NCBI RefSeq assembly: GCF_014851805.1
Contig: NZ_JACVAK010000003.1
Location: forward strand, 62,001-126,000
Direction: 5' to 3'
DNA: 64,000 bases
From: Pseudoxanthomonas sp. PXM02
GTDB lineage: Bacteria; Pseudomonadota; Gammaproteobacteria; Xanthomonadales; Xanthomonadaceae
Below the pieces are notes generated by a model, which saw nothing but the letters and a program-made list of their open reading frames with translations, made no database searches and had not been told where the DNA came from. A program made the translations under genes and the position numbers. Positions 8,359 through 17,172 of this stretch are shown here, piece after piece (the first letter of the stretch is position 1; the number at the start of each line of letters is the position of its first letter).

Positions 8359-9408
8359 TTACGCGGACAACGTGGCGTTGTCGATGACGAAGCGATACTT
8401 GACCTCGCCCTTGAGCATCCGCTCGTAGGCGTCGTTGATTTCATCGGCGCGGATGAGCTCGATATCCGCGACGATTCCGTGCTCGGCACAGAAATCGAGC
8501 ATCTGCTGGGTTTCTTGGATGCCACCGATGGCCGAGCCAGCAATCGATCGGCGCTTCAGGATCAGGTTGAAGACCCCGGGCGACGGGTGCGGGGTGGCAG
8601 GTGCACCGACAAGGGTCATCGTCCCATCCCGCTTGAGCAGCAACAGGAAGGCATCCAAGTCATGCGGTGCGGCCACGGTGTTGACGATCAGGTCGAAGCT
8701 GGTGGCGTGCCTGGCCATTTCCTCAGCGTTACGCGAAACCACCACCTCGTCGGCGCCGAGATCCAGGGCTGCCTGACGCTTGGAATCGGAGGTGGTAAAG
8801 GCCACAACATGGGCACCCATTGCATGGGCCAGCTTCACGCCCATGTGGCCAAGGCCACCAATACCGACGATTCCCACTTTCTTGCCTGGGCCGGCGTTCC
8901 AATGACGCAGAGGCGAGTAAGTCGTGATGCCTGCACAAAGCAGCGGGGCGACTGCGGCCAACTGTTTCTCCGGATGACGCACGTGCAGCACATATCGCTC
9001 GTGCACCACGATCTGCTCGGAGTAGCCACCCAACGTGTGACCGGGCGCATCGGTGGAAGGCGAGTTGTAGGTCAGCACCGTGTTGTCGCAGTAGTTCTCC
9101 AGTCCCTGCTCGCAGTCCTCGCAGTGCTGGCAGCTGTCCACCAAGCAGCCCACGCCGACCAGGTCGCCGACGGCGAAGCCCGACACGTGCGCTCCGACGG
9201 CGGACACCCGGCCCACGATCTCGTGGCCCGGCACGCAGGGGAACAGCGTCCCGGCCCATTCAGCGCGGACCTGATGCAGGTCGGAATGGCAGACGCCGCA
9301 ATAGGCGATGTCGATCTGGACATCGTGAGATCCAGGGGAACGGCGGGTGATCGCGATGGGTCCCAGCGGCTTGTCGCCTGCGTGGGCGCCATAGGCGTTG
9401 ACAGTCAT
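8359..9408 (-). CDS. Zinc-dependent NAD(P) alcohol/aldehyde dehydrogenase (YahK/CAD type)
   Basis: The 349-residue enzyme is a member of the medium-chain dehydrogenase family. Catalytic zinc ligands are Cys40, His62 and Cys158. The structural zinc site is Cys93, Cys96, Cys99 and Cys107. The nucleotide site is GIGGLG at 182-187. This is the cinnamyl-alcohol-dehydrogenase-like group, many of which reduce aldehydes with NADPH. It is the promoter-proximal gene of the minus-strand operon and diverges from the LysR gene, whose putative operator lies between them. Family is certain; the physiological substrate is not. Confidence 0.93.
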   Translation of the reverse strand: MTVNAYGAHAGDKPLGPIAITRRSPGSHDVQIDIAYCGVCHSDLHQVRAEWAGTLFPCVPGHEIVGRVSAVGAHVSGFAVGDLVGVGCLVDSCQHCEDCEQGLENYCDNTVLTYNSPSTDAPGHTLGGYSEQIVVHERYVLHVRHPEKQLAAVAPLLCAGITTYSPLRHWNAGPGKKVGIVGIGGLGHMGVKLAHAMGAHVVAFTTSDSKRQAALDLGADEVVVSRNAEEMARHATSFDLIVNTVAAPHDLDAFLLLLKRDGTMTLVGAPATPHPSPGVFNLILKRRSIAGSAIGGIQETQQMLDFCAEHGIVADIELIRADEINDAYERMLKGEVKYRFVIDNATLSA

Positions 9409-9478
9409 GTCGGCTCCGGACAGTAGGCGTGCCTGGTGGCACGGGTATCGGCGGTCATTCTGTCGGGCGCGGGTCGCT

Positions 9479-9527
9479 TTGATTAGATAATAAATACTGA
9501 TTTACCCTATAAGCGCACCTAATCAAT
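9479..9527. promoter_or_regulatory. Putative LysR operator in the ADH/LysR divergent region
   Basis: Perfect 8-bp arms TTGATTAG (9479-9486) and CTAATCAA (9519-9526) flank 32 AT-rich bases. Read on the minus strand from 9527, the right arm gives ATTGATTAG-N5-CTTATA followed by GGG. The same arrangement recurs upstream of paoA at 11692. Its position between divergent genes is typical for LysR regulators. Confidence 0.55.
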
Positions 9528-9547
9528 AGTGGTGGCAGACTTGTCTC

Positions 9548-10435
9548 ATGGCTAAGCGAAACCTCAATGATCTTGTCGCCTTCGTGACCGTGGCCCGGGA
9601 AGGCAGCTTCACCCGCGCCGCTTCGATCCTGGGGGTTACCCAGTCGGCGCTGAGCCAGGCAATCAAGGCGCTGGAGGCCAGGCTGGAGATCCGGCTGCTG
9701 ACGCGTACTACACGCAGCGTGTCTCCCACAGCCGCGGGCGAGCGCCTGCTCAAGGCGATCGGCCATCGTTTCGATGAAATTGAAGCCGAACTGGACGCCA
9801 TCACCGCGCTGCGGGACAAGCCCGCCGGTTCGGTGCGGATAACCTCGGGCGATCAGGTCCTCAAGTCGGTGCTGCTGCCCAAGCTTGTTCCGCTGATGAG
9901 GGAGTATCCGGACATCAATATTGAATTTGATGTCTGCTATGGCTTTCGCGACATCGTGGCCGACAGGTTCGACGCGGGTGTCCGTCTTGGCGAGGCCATC
10001 GATCAGGACATGATCGCCGTGCCGATCACGCCGCCGCTGAGGATGGCCGCCGTTGCGGCGCCGACCTACTTTGCTACTCGCCCACTGCCCAAGAAGCCGC
10101 AGGATCTGGTCAACCACAACTGCATCAACATCCGTCAGTCCACGCGCGGCGGTGTTTACGTCTGGGAATTCGAGAAGAAGGGGCGAGAACTCAACTTCAG
10201 GGCGAGTGGGCAGGGCATCTTCAATACCTCGCCGCATATCGTGGAGGCTGCAGTGATGGGATTGGGCATCGCCTTCCTGCCCGAGGGAGAGTTCGCGCCT
10301 TACCTTGACGATGGCAGGTTAGTGCGGGTCCTCGAGGACTGGTGCCCTCCTTTCCCCGGATACCACCTGTACTACCCCAGCCGTCGCCAGCCTTCTCCTG
10401 CCTTCACGCTTGTCGTTGATGCTCTTCGGCTCTGA
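9548..10435 (+). CDS. LysR-family transcriptional regulator
   Basis: 295 residues. The winged HTH is at residues 5-62 (LNDLVAFVTVAREGSFTRAA...TQSALSQAIKALE), followed by a substrate-binding domain of the CrgA/AaeR-like type (DIVADRFDAGVRLGEAI; a GLGIAFLPE segment near the end). It diverges from the ADH operon with a 139-bp intergenic region containing palindromic half-sites. It is the obvious candidate regulator of that operon and, by the shared motif, of paoABC. The inducer is probably an aldehyde or related electrophile, but that is inference from the neighbours. Confidence 0.93.
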   Translation: MAKRNLNDLVAFVTVAREGSFTRAASILGVTQSALSQAIKALEARLEIRLLTRTTRSVSPTAAGERLLKAIGHRFDEIEAELDAITALRDKPAGSVRITSGDQVLKSVLLPKLVPLMREYPDINIEFDVCYGFRDIVADRFDAGVRLGEAIDQDMIAVPITPPLRMAAVAAPTYFATRPLPKKPQDLVNHNCINIRQSTRGGVYVWEFEKKGRELNFRASGQGIFNTSPHIVEAAVMGLGIAFLPEGEFAPYLDDGRLVRVLEDWCPPFPGYHLYYPSRRQPSPAFTLVVDALRL

Positions 10436-10590
10436 CGCGCCACGCGAGCGCAGACGCCGACAGCGTTCTGGCTTTCGTGGAGGTGCTTTCACCGGCACAA
10501 CTACTCCAAGGAACCTGTGCTGCCGTGCTAGCTAACGCTCACACCGACAAGCTTTCGCCGCGAGGCGGTATCTCCGCTTCGCGGCAGGAC

Positions 10591-11550
10591 GTGCTGACCG
10601 ACGATGCATTGGAGATTCTTCAGTACGCAGTAGACGCCGTAGCCGCTGGTATTTCTGCTGCGCTGGTGACTCTGGTGGAAGTACGCGGCGGAGCCGCCCG
10701 TCAGCCTGGCGCCCAAATGGTGGTCCTGGCTGATGGTCGTTACTGCGGTTTCGTATCGGGCGGCTGTGTGGAGGCGGCAGCGGCACGTGAAGCATCTGAA
10801 GCCATTGCCTCTGGACGGGACCGTGTCGTTCGATTTGGCGAGGGTTCCGATTATTTCGACATCGTGCTGCCCTGCGGCGGAGGCATCGCGCTCGCCATCC
10901 ATGTCATCCGAAATAGCGCTCCCCTTCAGCACACCCTGGAGCGACTTTACCAACGCCAGTCTGCAGGTCTGGCATATGATCCTTCCTACTCATCGATCGC
11001 TTGTATCCCATGCCCCGCGTTTGTCGGCTGGGCAGGCGGCCAGTTCCATCTCGCTTTCGTTCCCAGACCCAGGCTGGTGATTTTCGGCGGATCGATCGAA
11101 GCCTCTTCCACCGCCTCGCTGGCGCACGCTGCGGGTTACGAGGTCGCCTTGGCGAGTCACTTAGGACCTATGCCCAAGGTCGATGAGTTCACCGCCATCG
11201 CGCTGCTGTTTCATGACCTGGACCGTGAGATGGGGCCTTTGCAGGCTGCCTTGGACGCAGCGCCCTTCTACATCGGCACCCTGGGGAGCATACGGACCCA
11301 CGAGCGCAGAACATACGCGTTGCTCGCGCTGGGTTACCGAAGCGAGGACGTCGCGAGAATCAAGGCGCCGATCGGCATCTTCCCCAAGGCGCGGGATGCG
11401 AGCTCACTGGCGCTCTCCGTTCTGGCGGACATTGCTCTGGCTTGGCAGGTACGTGTCCGCGGAGGAGTCGGTGTTGAGCTGCGCGAGGATCACGTGCTGA
11501 CGGCTACGCAGCCCGGCGCAGTAACCAAGCACCCGAACATGGAGGCGTGA
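10591..11550 (+). CDS. XdhC/CoxI-family molybdoenzyme maturation factor
   Basis: About 319 residues from a GTG at 10591. The frame is open from a GTG at 10477, but the extra 38 codons have non-coding-like third positions and no family similarity. The N-terminal XdhC domain has DALEILQYAVDAV and the GFVSGGCVEAA motif; the C-terminal Rossmann-like domain has RLVIFGGSIEA and FYIGTLGS. XdhC-type proteins bind and sulphurate the molybdenum cofactor before insertion into xanthine or aldehyde oxidases. Its client is almost certainly the PaoABC enzyme encoded just downstream, matching PaoD in E. coli. Confidence 0.88.
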   Translation: MLTDDALEILQYAVDAVAAGISAALVTLVEVRGGAARQPGAQMVVLADGRYCGFVSGGCVEAAAAREASEAIASGRDRVVRFGEGSDYFDIVLPCGGGIALAIHVIRNSAPLQHTLERLYQRQSAGLAYDPSYSSIACIPCPAFVGWAGGQFHLAFVPRPRLVIFGGSIEASSTASLAHAAGYEVALASHLGPMPKVDEFTAIALLFHDLDREMGPLQAALDAAPFYIGTLGSIRTHERRTYALLALGYRSEDVARIKAPIGIFPKARDASSLALSVLADIALAWQVRVRGGVGVELREDHVLTATQPGAVTKHPNMEA

Positions 11551-11849
11551 GTGGGCTTGCCAACTTCGGTAGCGGGCATCATTCAGGACCTTCTTGTGAA
11601 TAGGCGGGGCACTACGTCCATCGTCCGACTTGCCTGCTTCATCCGAGGGAGGCGCTTTGTCGCAGATCCCGCACCCTCCATCGCGAGCCCGATTGATTAG
11701 CCTGACTTATAAGGGCTAGTTTCGGACGGATATGCACTTTTAACTGGAAATTGGATAAGTTCCGGATTGGTCCCTGCTGTACTCGCGACCAATCTATCCT
11801 GGGCCAGCCACATCGCCAACGCTAAACGCGTTCCAGAGAGGACCCTGTC
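11551..11849. other. Leader region of paoABC
   Basis: No gene is seen in this 299-bp gap. It holds the ATTGATTAG-N5-CTTATA element at 11692-11715 and a GAGAGGA ribosome site before the paoA ATG. The paoABC promoter is expected here, although no consensus sigma-70 pair stands out. Confidence 0.6.
11692..11715 (+). promoter_or_regulatory. Putative LysR operator upstream of paoABC
   Basis: ATTGATTAG, five bases, CTTATA, then AGGG: the same order and spacing as in the LysR/ADH intergenic region (9505-9527, minus strand). In this copy CTTATAAG is also palindromic. Sharing of the site suggests control by the LysR protein encoded at 9548. Confidence 0.55.
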
Positions 11850-12668
11850 ATGCCGCACACTCCCCCGAACGAACCCGTCGAGTTGAACGAAGACGAGGCG
11901 GCCCTCCTCGCAGAGATGCCAACACTGGACGGGATAGGCCAGTCGCGACGCGAGTTCATGGTCACCTCCGCCGTAGGCGGTATTGGCTTGTTCGCCGCCA
12001 ACCTGCTTGCGCAGGAATCTGCATTGGCGCACATGCCGTTGGCCGCTGGCGCAGCCACTGCGCCGATAAGAGCCCAGAACGTCGTCAAGGTAAGCCTGAC
12101 CATCAACGGCAAACCGCAATTGCTGGAGCTGGACTCCCGCGTGGTGCTGCTGGACGCGCTGCGTGAGCGCCTGGGCATGACCGGTACCAAGAAGGGCTGC
12201 GACCAAGGCCAGTGCGGTGCGTGTACCGTCCTCGTCGACGGCGAGCGCGTCCTGTCCTGCCTGACGCTGGCCGCCACGCTGGAAGGGCGCAAGGTCACCA
12301 CGATCGAGGGACTGGCCGAGGGCGATCGGCTGCATCCCGTGCAGGCCGCCTTCATCAAGCACGATGCCTTCCAGTGCGGCTATTGCACGCCGGGCCAGAT
12401 CTGTTCGGCCGTCGGCGCCCTGAGCGAAGCCCGTCGCGGCCACGTCAGCCATGTCACCGCTGATGTGGGTGCTGGCACGACGTCATTGAGCAATGACGAG
12501 ATTCGCGAGCGGATGAGCGGCAATATCTGCCGGTGCGGTGCCTATCCCGGCATCGTGGCGGCTGTCCAGGAAGCGCATTCGGGACGTCAGAGCGCCCAGA
12601 CCTGGCAGTTCGCGACCGAAACCCAGCTGGCTGCGGTACGCAAGGAGACGGGCCATGAGACCGTTTGA
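11850..12668 (+). CDS. paoA: Periplasmic aldehyde oxidoreductase, [2Fe-2S] subunit
   Basis: The 272-residue protein has a twin-arginine signal (SRREFM at 32-37 and a hydrophobic stretch), so the assembled complex is exported folded through Tat. Eight cysteines for two [2Fe-2S] clusters are present: Cys117, 122, 125 and 137 in the plant-ferredoxin-like domain, and Cys176, 179, 227 and 229 in the helical domain. This matches E. coli PaoA (YagT), the electron-transfer subunit of the molybdenum aldehyde oxidase. paoB starts 14 bases before the paoA stop codon. Confidence 0.95.
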   Translation: MPHTPPNEPVELNEDEAALLAEMPTLDGIGQSRREFMVTSAVGGIGLFAANLLAQESALAHMPLAAGAATAPIRAQNVVKVSLTINGKPQLLELDSRVVLLDALRERLGMTGTKKGCDQGQCGACTVLVDGERVLSCLTLAATLEGRKVTTIEGLAEGDRLHPVQAAFIKHDAFQCGYCTPGQICSAVGALSEARRGHVSHVTADVGAGTTSLSNDEIRERMSGNICRCGAYPGIVAAVQEAHSGRQSAQTWQFATETQLAAVRKETGHETV

Positions 12669-13647
12669 GTACGTCCGCGCCGAAAACGCGGGTGCCGGGG
12701 TGGACGCTGTCGTCGGCGTACCCGGGGCTAAATTTCTGGCCGGTGGCACCAATCTGGTCGACCTGATGAAGGAGGACGTGGAGCGGCCCACCCGCTTGGT
12801 GGACATCTCCCACCTGCCGCTGCACAAGATCGAGCGCTCCCGAGCGGGCCTGTCGCTGGGGGCCTTGGCCACCAATACGCAGACAGCCAACCATCCGCTG
12901 ATCCGAGAGAACTATCCGCTGCTGACGCAGGCCATCGTCGCCGGGGCCTCCGGCCAGCTACGCAACATGGCCACCAACGGTGGCAACCTGCTCCAGCGCA
13001 CGCGCTGCAACTACTTCTACGACACCGCCATGCCGTGCAACAAGCGCGAGCCGGGCAGTGGCTGTGGCGCGCGCGAGGGCCTGAACAAGATCCACGCGAT
13101 CCTGGGCTGGAGCGAGGGATGCGTGGCGACCTATCCCGGCGACATGGCCAATGCGCTCTACGCCTTGGATGCGAGCGTGCGTGTCCGTGGTGCCGGCGGG
13201 AAAGAACGCTTGATTCCCATTGGCGAGTTCCATCGCCTGCCAGGCGACGAGCCGCACAGGGACACTGTGCTGGGGCATGGTGATCTGATCGTGGCCATCC
13301 AGTTGCCGGTGGCCTCGGCCGAGTTTGCCCGCCATTCCTATTACCTGAAAGTCCGCGACCGCAGTTCCTACGCGTTCGCCCTGGTAGCCGTGGCCGCTGC
13401 ACTCCGCATAGAGAACGGAGCCATCAAGGATGCACGACTGGTGTTGGGTAGCGTGGCGCATAAGCCATGGCGTAGCGCCGAGGCCGAGGCGGCATTGAAG
13501 GGCCAGCGTCTGGGTGAGGCTGTGTTCCAGCAGGCCGCCCAGGCGGCGCTGCAGCAGGCACGGCCTCTGGCCCACAACGCCTACAAGGTCGAACTGGTCC
13601 AACGCTCCATCGTGCGCGCCCTGACGCGTGCGGCGCACCTGGCTTAA
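12655..13647 (+). CDS. paoB: Aldehyde oxidoreductase, FAD-binding subunit
   Basis: 330 residues starting at the ATG that overlaps the end of paoA. The FAD-binding motif AGGTNLVDLM and the second loop ATNGGNLLQRTRC identify the medium subunit of the xanthine oxidase family. The cysteine-rich insert RCNYFYDTAMPCNKREPGSGC corresponds to the additional [4Fe-4S] cluster known in the E. coli PaoB subunit. FAD would pass electrons from aldehyde oxidation to the final acceptor. The overlap ensures stoichiometric expression with paoA; paoC follows 11 bp later. Confidence 0.95.
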   Translation: MRPFEYVRAENAGAGVDAVVGVPGAKFLAGGTNLVDLMKEDVERPTRLVDISHLPLHKIERSRAGLSLGALATNTQTANHPLIRENYPLLTQAIVAGASGQLRNMATNGGNLLQRTRCNYFYDTAMPCNKREPGSGCGAREGLNKIHAILGWSEGCVATYPGDMANALYALDASVRVRGAGGKERLIPIGEFHRLPGDEPHRDTVLGHGDLIVAIQLPVASAEFARHSYYLKVRDRSSYAFALVAVAAALRIENGAIKDARLVLGSVAHKPWRSAEAEAALKGQRLGEAVFQQAAQAALQQARPLAHNAYKVELVQRSIVRALTRAAHLA

Positions 13648-13658
13648 GGAGAACCACC

Positions 13659-15845
13659 ATGGCTCGCTACCTAGGCAAGGAAACAACACGCGTAGATGGG
13701 ATCGCCAAAGTCACCGGCAAGGCCAAGTACGCCGCCGAGTTCCAGATCCCCCACCTGACGTACGGCTTCATCGTCCTGAGCACCATCGCCAAGGGGCGGA
13801 TCATCCAGATCGACACCAGTGCGGCCGAAGCCTCCGCCGGCGTAATCAAGGTCTTTACACACCTCAACGCCGGCAAGTTGGGCAAGCCGTCCGCGGCCGA
13901 TGCGTCACCCACGTGGGCTTGGCCCCTGCAATCGGACCAGGTCTTCTTCAACGGCCAACCGATCGCCCTCGTTGTGGCGGAGACTTACGAGCAAGCGCGT
14001 CATGCCGCGCGGCTGGTGCAGGTGAGCTATCAGGCGCAGCCGCATGAGACCAACGTGGCGGCGGTGCTGGGCCGTGCCAAGCCGGCTCCGCAGGAAGCGC
14101 CGCCGCGGGGCAATCCACAGGCCGCCATGCAGGCCGCTTCGGTCAAGGTCCAGTCCGAGTACCGCATTCCGATCGAGCACCACAATCCGATGGAGCCGCA
14201 TGCCGCCATCGCATTCTGGGAAGGCGATCAACTGACGATCTTCGACAAGACCCAGAACGTCTACGGCGTACAGCAGCATTTGTCGCAAGGCCTCGGGGTG
14301 CCGACCGGCAACATCCGCGTGGTGTCCCCCTTCGTGGGCGGTGCCTTTGGCGCCTCGCTCAAGCCCAACTACTATCCTTCGCTGACCGCGATGGCCGCGC
14401 GCGAGCTCAAGCGGCCGGTCAAGGTGGTCTTCACGCGCGCGCAGATGTTCACCGGGCACGGGTACCGCCCCGAGACGATCCAGAAGGTGGCACTGGGCGC
14501 AGCACCCGACGGCAAGTTGCAGGCCATCATCCATGAGGCCTTCCACAACACCTCCTCCTTCGAGTCCTTCTCGGACAACACCACGGGCTTTCTCAAGCAG
14601 GTCTATGCCTGCCCCAATTTGCACGCGCCTCTGAAGATCGCCGCCACAGACCTGGCCACGCCCACGTGGATGCGGGCTCCCGGAGCGGTGAGCGGCATGT
14701 TCGCCCTGGAAAGCGCGATGGATGAGCTGGCTTACGCGCTGAAAATCGACCCCCTGGAACTGCGCCTGATCAACTACGCCGAGGTCGATCCAGAGAGTGG
14801 TAAGCCATTCTCCAGCAAGGCGTTGCGCGAGTGCTACCGACTGGGTGCCGAAAAGTTCGGCTGGAGCAAGCGCAATCCCGAGCCACGCTCGATGCGCGAT
14901 GGCAACCTGCTGGTCGGTTGGGGCATGGCGTCCAGCGTGTGGGGTGCCATGCAGATGCCGGCCAGTGCGAGGGTGACATACCGTGCAGATGGCACCGCCA
15001 GCGTCGCCAGTGCGACCAGCGATATCGGGCCCGGCACCTATACGGTCATGACCATGATCGCCGCCGAGTTCCTCGGTCTGCCGCTGGAGAAGGTGACGTT
15101 CGAACTGGGCGACACCGACCAGCCGCGCGCGCCCGCGCAAGGCGGCTCATGGACCACGTCCAGCGTCGGGTCCGCAGTACGCGGAGCTGCCTTGACGATC
15201 ACTGAGAAGCTGCTGGGCCTAGCCAACCAGGATGCGGGCTCGCCGTTGCGAGGTACTTCAATCGATGAGGTGGAGATGTTTGAGAACCGCCTGCGCCTGA
15301 AGAACGACGCCGCTCGTTCGGTCGACATCGCCGCGATCATGCAACGGGCCGGAACGCAGGAGCTGACCGAGGTCTACGACTCAAAGCCTTCCCCCGAGCG
15401 CGAGAAGTACACATCGCTCGCCCACGGCGCCCAGTTCGTCGAGGTCAAGGTCGATCCCGAACTGGGAACCGTCCGCGTCAGCCGCGTCATCGAGATCACC
15501 GCCTGCGGCAAAATCCTCAATCCCCTGGCCTCCCACAGCCAGGAAATCGGCGGGGTGGTTTGGGGTATCGGCATGGCCTTGGAAGAAGCCACCGAGATCG
15601 ACCACCGCTACGGCCGCATCATGAACGCCAGCCTGCAGCACTATCACGTGCCGGTGAATGCCGACATCCACGCCATCGAGACGATCTTCGTCGAGGAAGA
15701 CGACACCATCGTCAACCCACTGGGCGTCAAGGGCATGGGAGAGCTGGGGATGGTCGGTATTCCGGCTGCTATTGCCAATGCGGTCTACCACGCCACAGGC
15801 AAGCGCATTCGTGATCTGCCCATCACGCCCGACAAACTGGTCTAA
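13659..15845 (+). CDS. paoC: Aldehyde oxidoreductase, molybdenum-binding catalytic subunit
   Basis: The 728-residue large subunit of the PaoABC aldehyde oxidase binds molybdopterin cytosine dinucleotide in E. coli. Visible landmarks are the N-terminal RVDGIAKVTGKAKYAAEF, the cofactor-binding FVGGAFGASLKP, RAPGAVSGMFALESAMDELA, and the C-terminal KGMGELGMVG, which contains the catalytic glutamate. It oxidises a broad set of aldehydes to acids, protecting cells from toxic aromatic aldehydes (established for PaoABC). It completes the operon paoABC, with the XdhC-type maturation factor encoded upstream rather than downstream. Confidence 0.95.
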   Translation: MARYLGKETTRVDGIAKVTGKAKYAAEFQIPHLTYGFIVLSTIAKGRIIQIDTSAAEASAGVIKVFTHLNAGKLGKPSAADASPTWAWPLQSDQVFFNGQPIALVVAETYEQARHAARLVQVSYQAQPHETNVAAVLGRAKPAPQEAPPRGNPQAAMQAASVKVQSEYRIPIEHHNPMEPHAAIAFWEGDQLTIFDKTQNVYGVQQHLSQGLGVPTGNIRVVSPFVGGAFGASLKPNYYPSLTAMAARELKRPVKVVFTRAQMFTGHGYRPETIQKVALGAAPDGKLQAIIHEAFHNTSSFESFSDNTTGFLKQVYACPNLHAPLKIAATDLATPTWMRAPGAVSGMFALESAMDELAYALKIDPLELRLINYAEVDPESGKPFSSKALRECYRLGAEKFGWSKRNPEPRSMRDGNLLVGWGMASSVWGAMQMPASARVTYRADGTASVASATSDIGPGTYTVMTMIAAEFLGLPLEKVTFELGDTDQPRAPAQGGSWTTSSVGSAVRGAALTITEKLLGLANQDAGSPLRGTSIDEVEMFENRLRLKNDAARSVDIAAIMQRAGTQELTEVYDSKPSPEREKYTSLAHGAQFVEVKVDPELGTVRVSRVIEITACGKILNPLASHSQEIGGVVWGIGMALEEATEIDHRYGRIMNASLQHYHVPVNADIHAIETIFVEEDDTIVNPLGVKGMGELGMVGIPAAIANAVYHATGKRIRDLPITPDKLV

Positions 15846-15928
15846 CCAGCCAGCAGCTCACGTGTAGCCGAGCTCAGGTGCAGGGGTCGATCAGCCCGCT
15901 GCATCAAGCGGGCCACCACATCATGTCC

Positions 15929-15944
15929 GCTTCGGGTCGGAAGC
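15929..15944 (+). repeat. Dispersed hairpin-like element, copy 2
   Basis: GCTTCGGGTCGGAAGC differs by one base from the element at 995-1010. GCTTC and GAAGC pair around GGGTCG, and the flanks (GTC/GAC) extend the symmetry. It lies in the 141-bp gap between paoC and the integrase, which holds nothing else recognisable. Confidence 0.45.
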
Positions 15945-15986
15945 TGACGTTGGCCGAAAATTGAAAAGAGTCGCTAAAGGCTCTTG

Positions 15987-17087
15987 CTAGCCGCGTTCAA
16001 CTTCAGTCTTGACATCCGACAATTGATCAAGCTTACGCACGAGATCTTCTGCCCTGAGATGCGTGTAGCGCTTGAGCATTTGCATGGACTTATGTCCACT
16101 TATCGTCGCGACTTCCTGATCACTCAGTCCCGCTTCAACGAAGCGACTTACCGCCTCGTGCCTAAGGTCATGGAAACGGAAATCCCCCAACCCAAGGGAA
16201 TTCTTGATGTCATTCCATGCCTTAGTGAAGGTGTATGGCCTCCGAGCTCCGTCACGACCAGGCTCGCCAAAGAAGATCAGTTCGCAGCTTGGCGGGCGGG
16301 TCGGATTGGCAATAGCCGCGCGGAAGACTTCTGCCGCACGCTTCGTAAGCGGAACGGTTCGGGCACTGTGATTCTTGGTGAAGTCCAGACGTGCAAGTCT
16401 TCGCTCGGCATCTACCTGCCAAAGCTTGAGACCGGTGATCTCGCTTGATCTCATGCCAGTTTCCAGCGCTATCTCGAAGATCCAACCAATCATTGGATTG
16501 GAATGACTTTCGATGGCCTCGCGCAAATTTTTCTCTTCGTCTGGACGAAGACGGCGATTGCGGCCTTGGCCAGGAGCGGGCTTTCGAACGTTCGCTACTG
16601 GGTTTGCGGGCAACCCGATTTGCCACTCGCGAATCGCGGTGGTGAAGAGATGGCCAAGCAGGGCAAGTTCTAGCCTTACCGTATTGGGACTCAGTACCTT
16701 TGAGTTGCCCTCTCTGTCCCGTCTTGCAGCCACGGTCGTAAGGCGACGGTCTCGGTAGCGTGCTACCAACTCTGGAGTGATTGCTGCAAGCGAATAGGAA
16801 CCAAAGAATTGCCGAAGAGGTACAGCCTTCAGCTTCTCAGCTCGCTGAGACGTTGGCCTCTTCAAAGGCGTTACTTCTGACAGGTAGCGATCTAGTGCCG
16901 CTCCGAATGTCAGCCTCCCAGAAGCCGCGCGATCTATGAAGACTCCGCGGACCATTTCGTCTTCGGTCCTGCGAGCCCAATCTTCAGCATCTCGTCGAAG
17001 GCGAAAGGTCTTGGCAGCCGTCGGCCACCCGACCTTTCTGACTACCGCCTTCCAGGTACTCGAAGAGGTTTTGACTATGGTCGCCAC
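15987..17087 (-). CDS. Tyrosine-type site-specific integrase
   Basis: The 366-residue phage/island integrase has an N-terminal arm-binding and SAM-like region followed by a catalytic domain with the full set of residues: Arg213 (GMRSSE), Lys238, His306-x-x-Arg309 (HDLRHEA), His332 (GHKS) and the nucleophile Tyr341 (RYTHL). It starts 85 bp from the 3' end of the tRNA-Ile gene, the usual attachment site for such enzymes. It is transcribed away from the tRNA. It is apparently intact, so the island may still be mobile. No excisionase gene was identified nearby. Confidence 0.93.
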   Translation of the reverse strand: MATIVKTSSSTWKAVVRKVGWPTAAKTFRLRRDAEDWARRTEDEMVRGVFIDRAASGRLTFGAALDRYLSEVTPLKRPTSQRAEKLKAVPLRQFFGSYSLAAITPELVARYRDRRLTTVAARRDREGNSKVLSPNTVRLELALLGHLFTTAIREWQIGLPANPVANVRKPAPGQGRNRRLRPDEEKNLREAIESHSNPMIGWIFEIALETGMRSSEITGLKLWQVDAERRLARLDFTKNHSARTVPLTKRAAEVFRAAIANPTRPPSCELIFFGEPGRDGARRPYTFTKAWNDIKNSLGLGDFRFHDLRHEAVSRFVEAGLSDQEVATISGHKSMQMLKRYTHLRAEDLVRKLDQLSDVKTEVERG

Positions 17088-17172
17088 TCAGTACACCGGC
17101 CAAGAACTGTACCGAAAATGTACCAGCTGATCAGACGAAAAGGGAGGCCACAAGCTAACCAATTGATTTATC

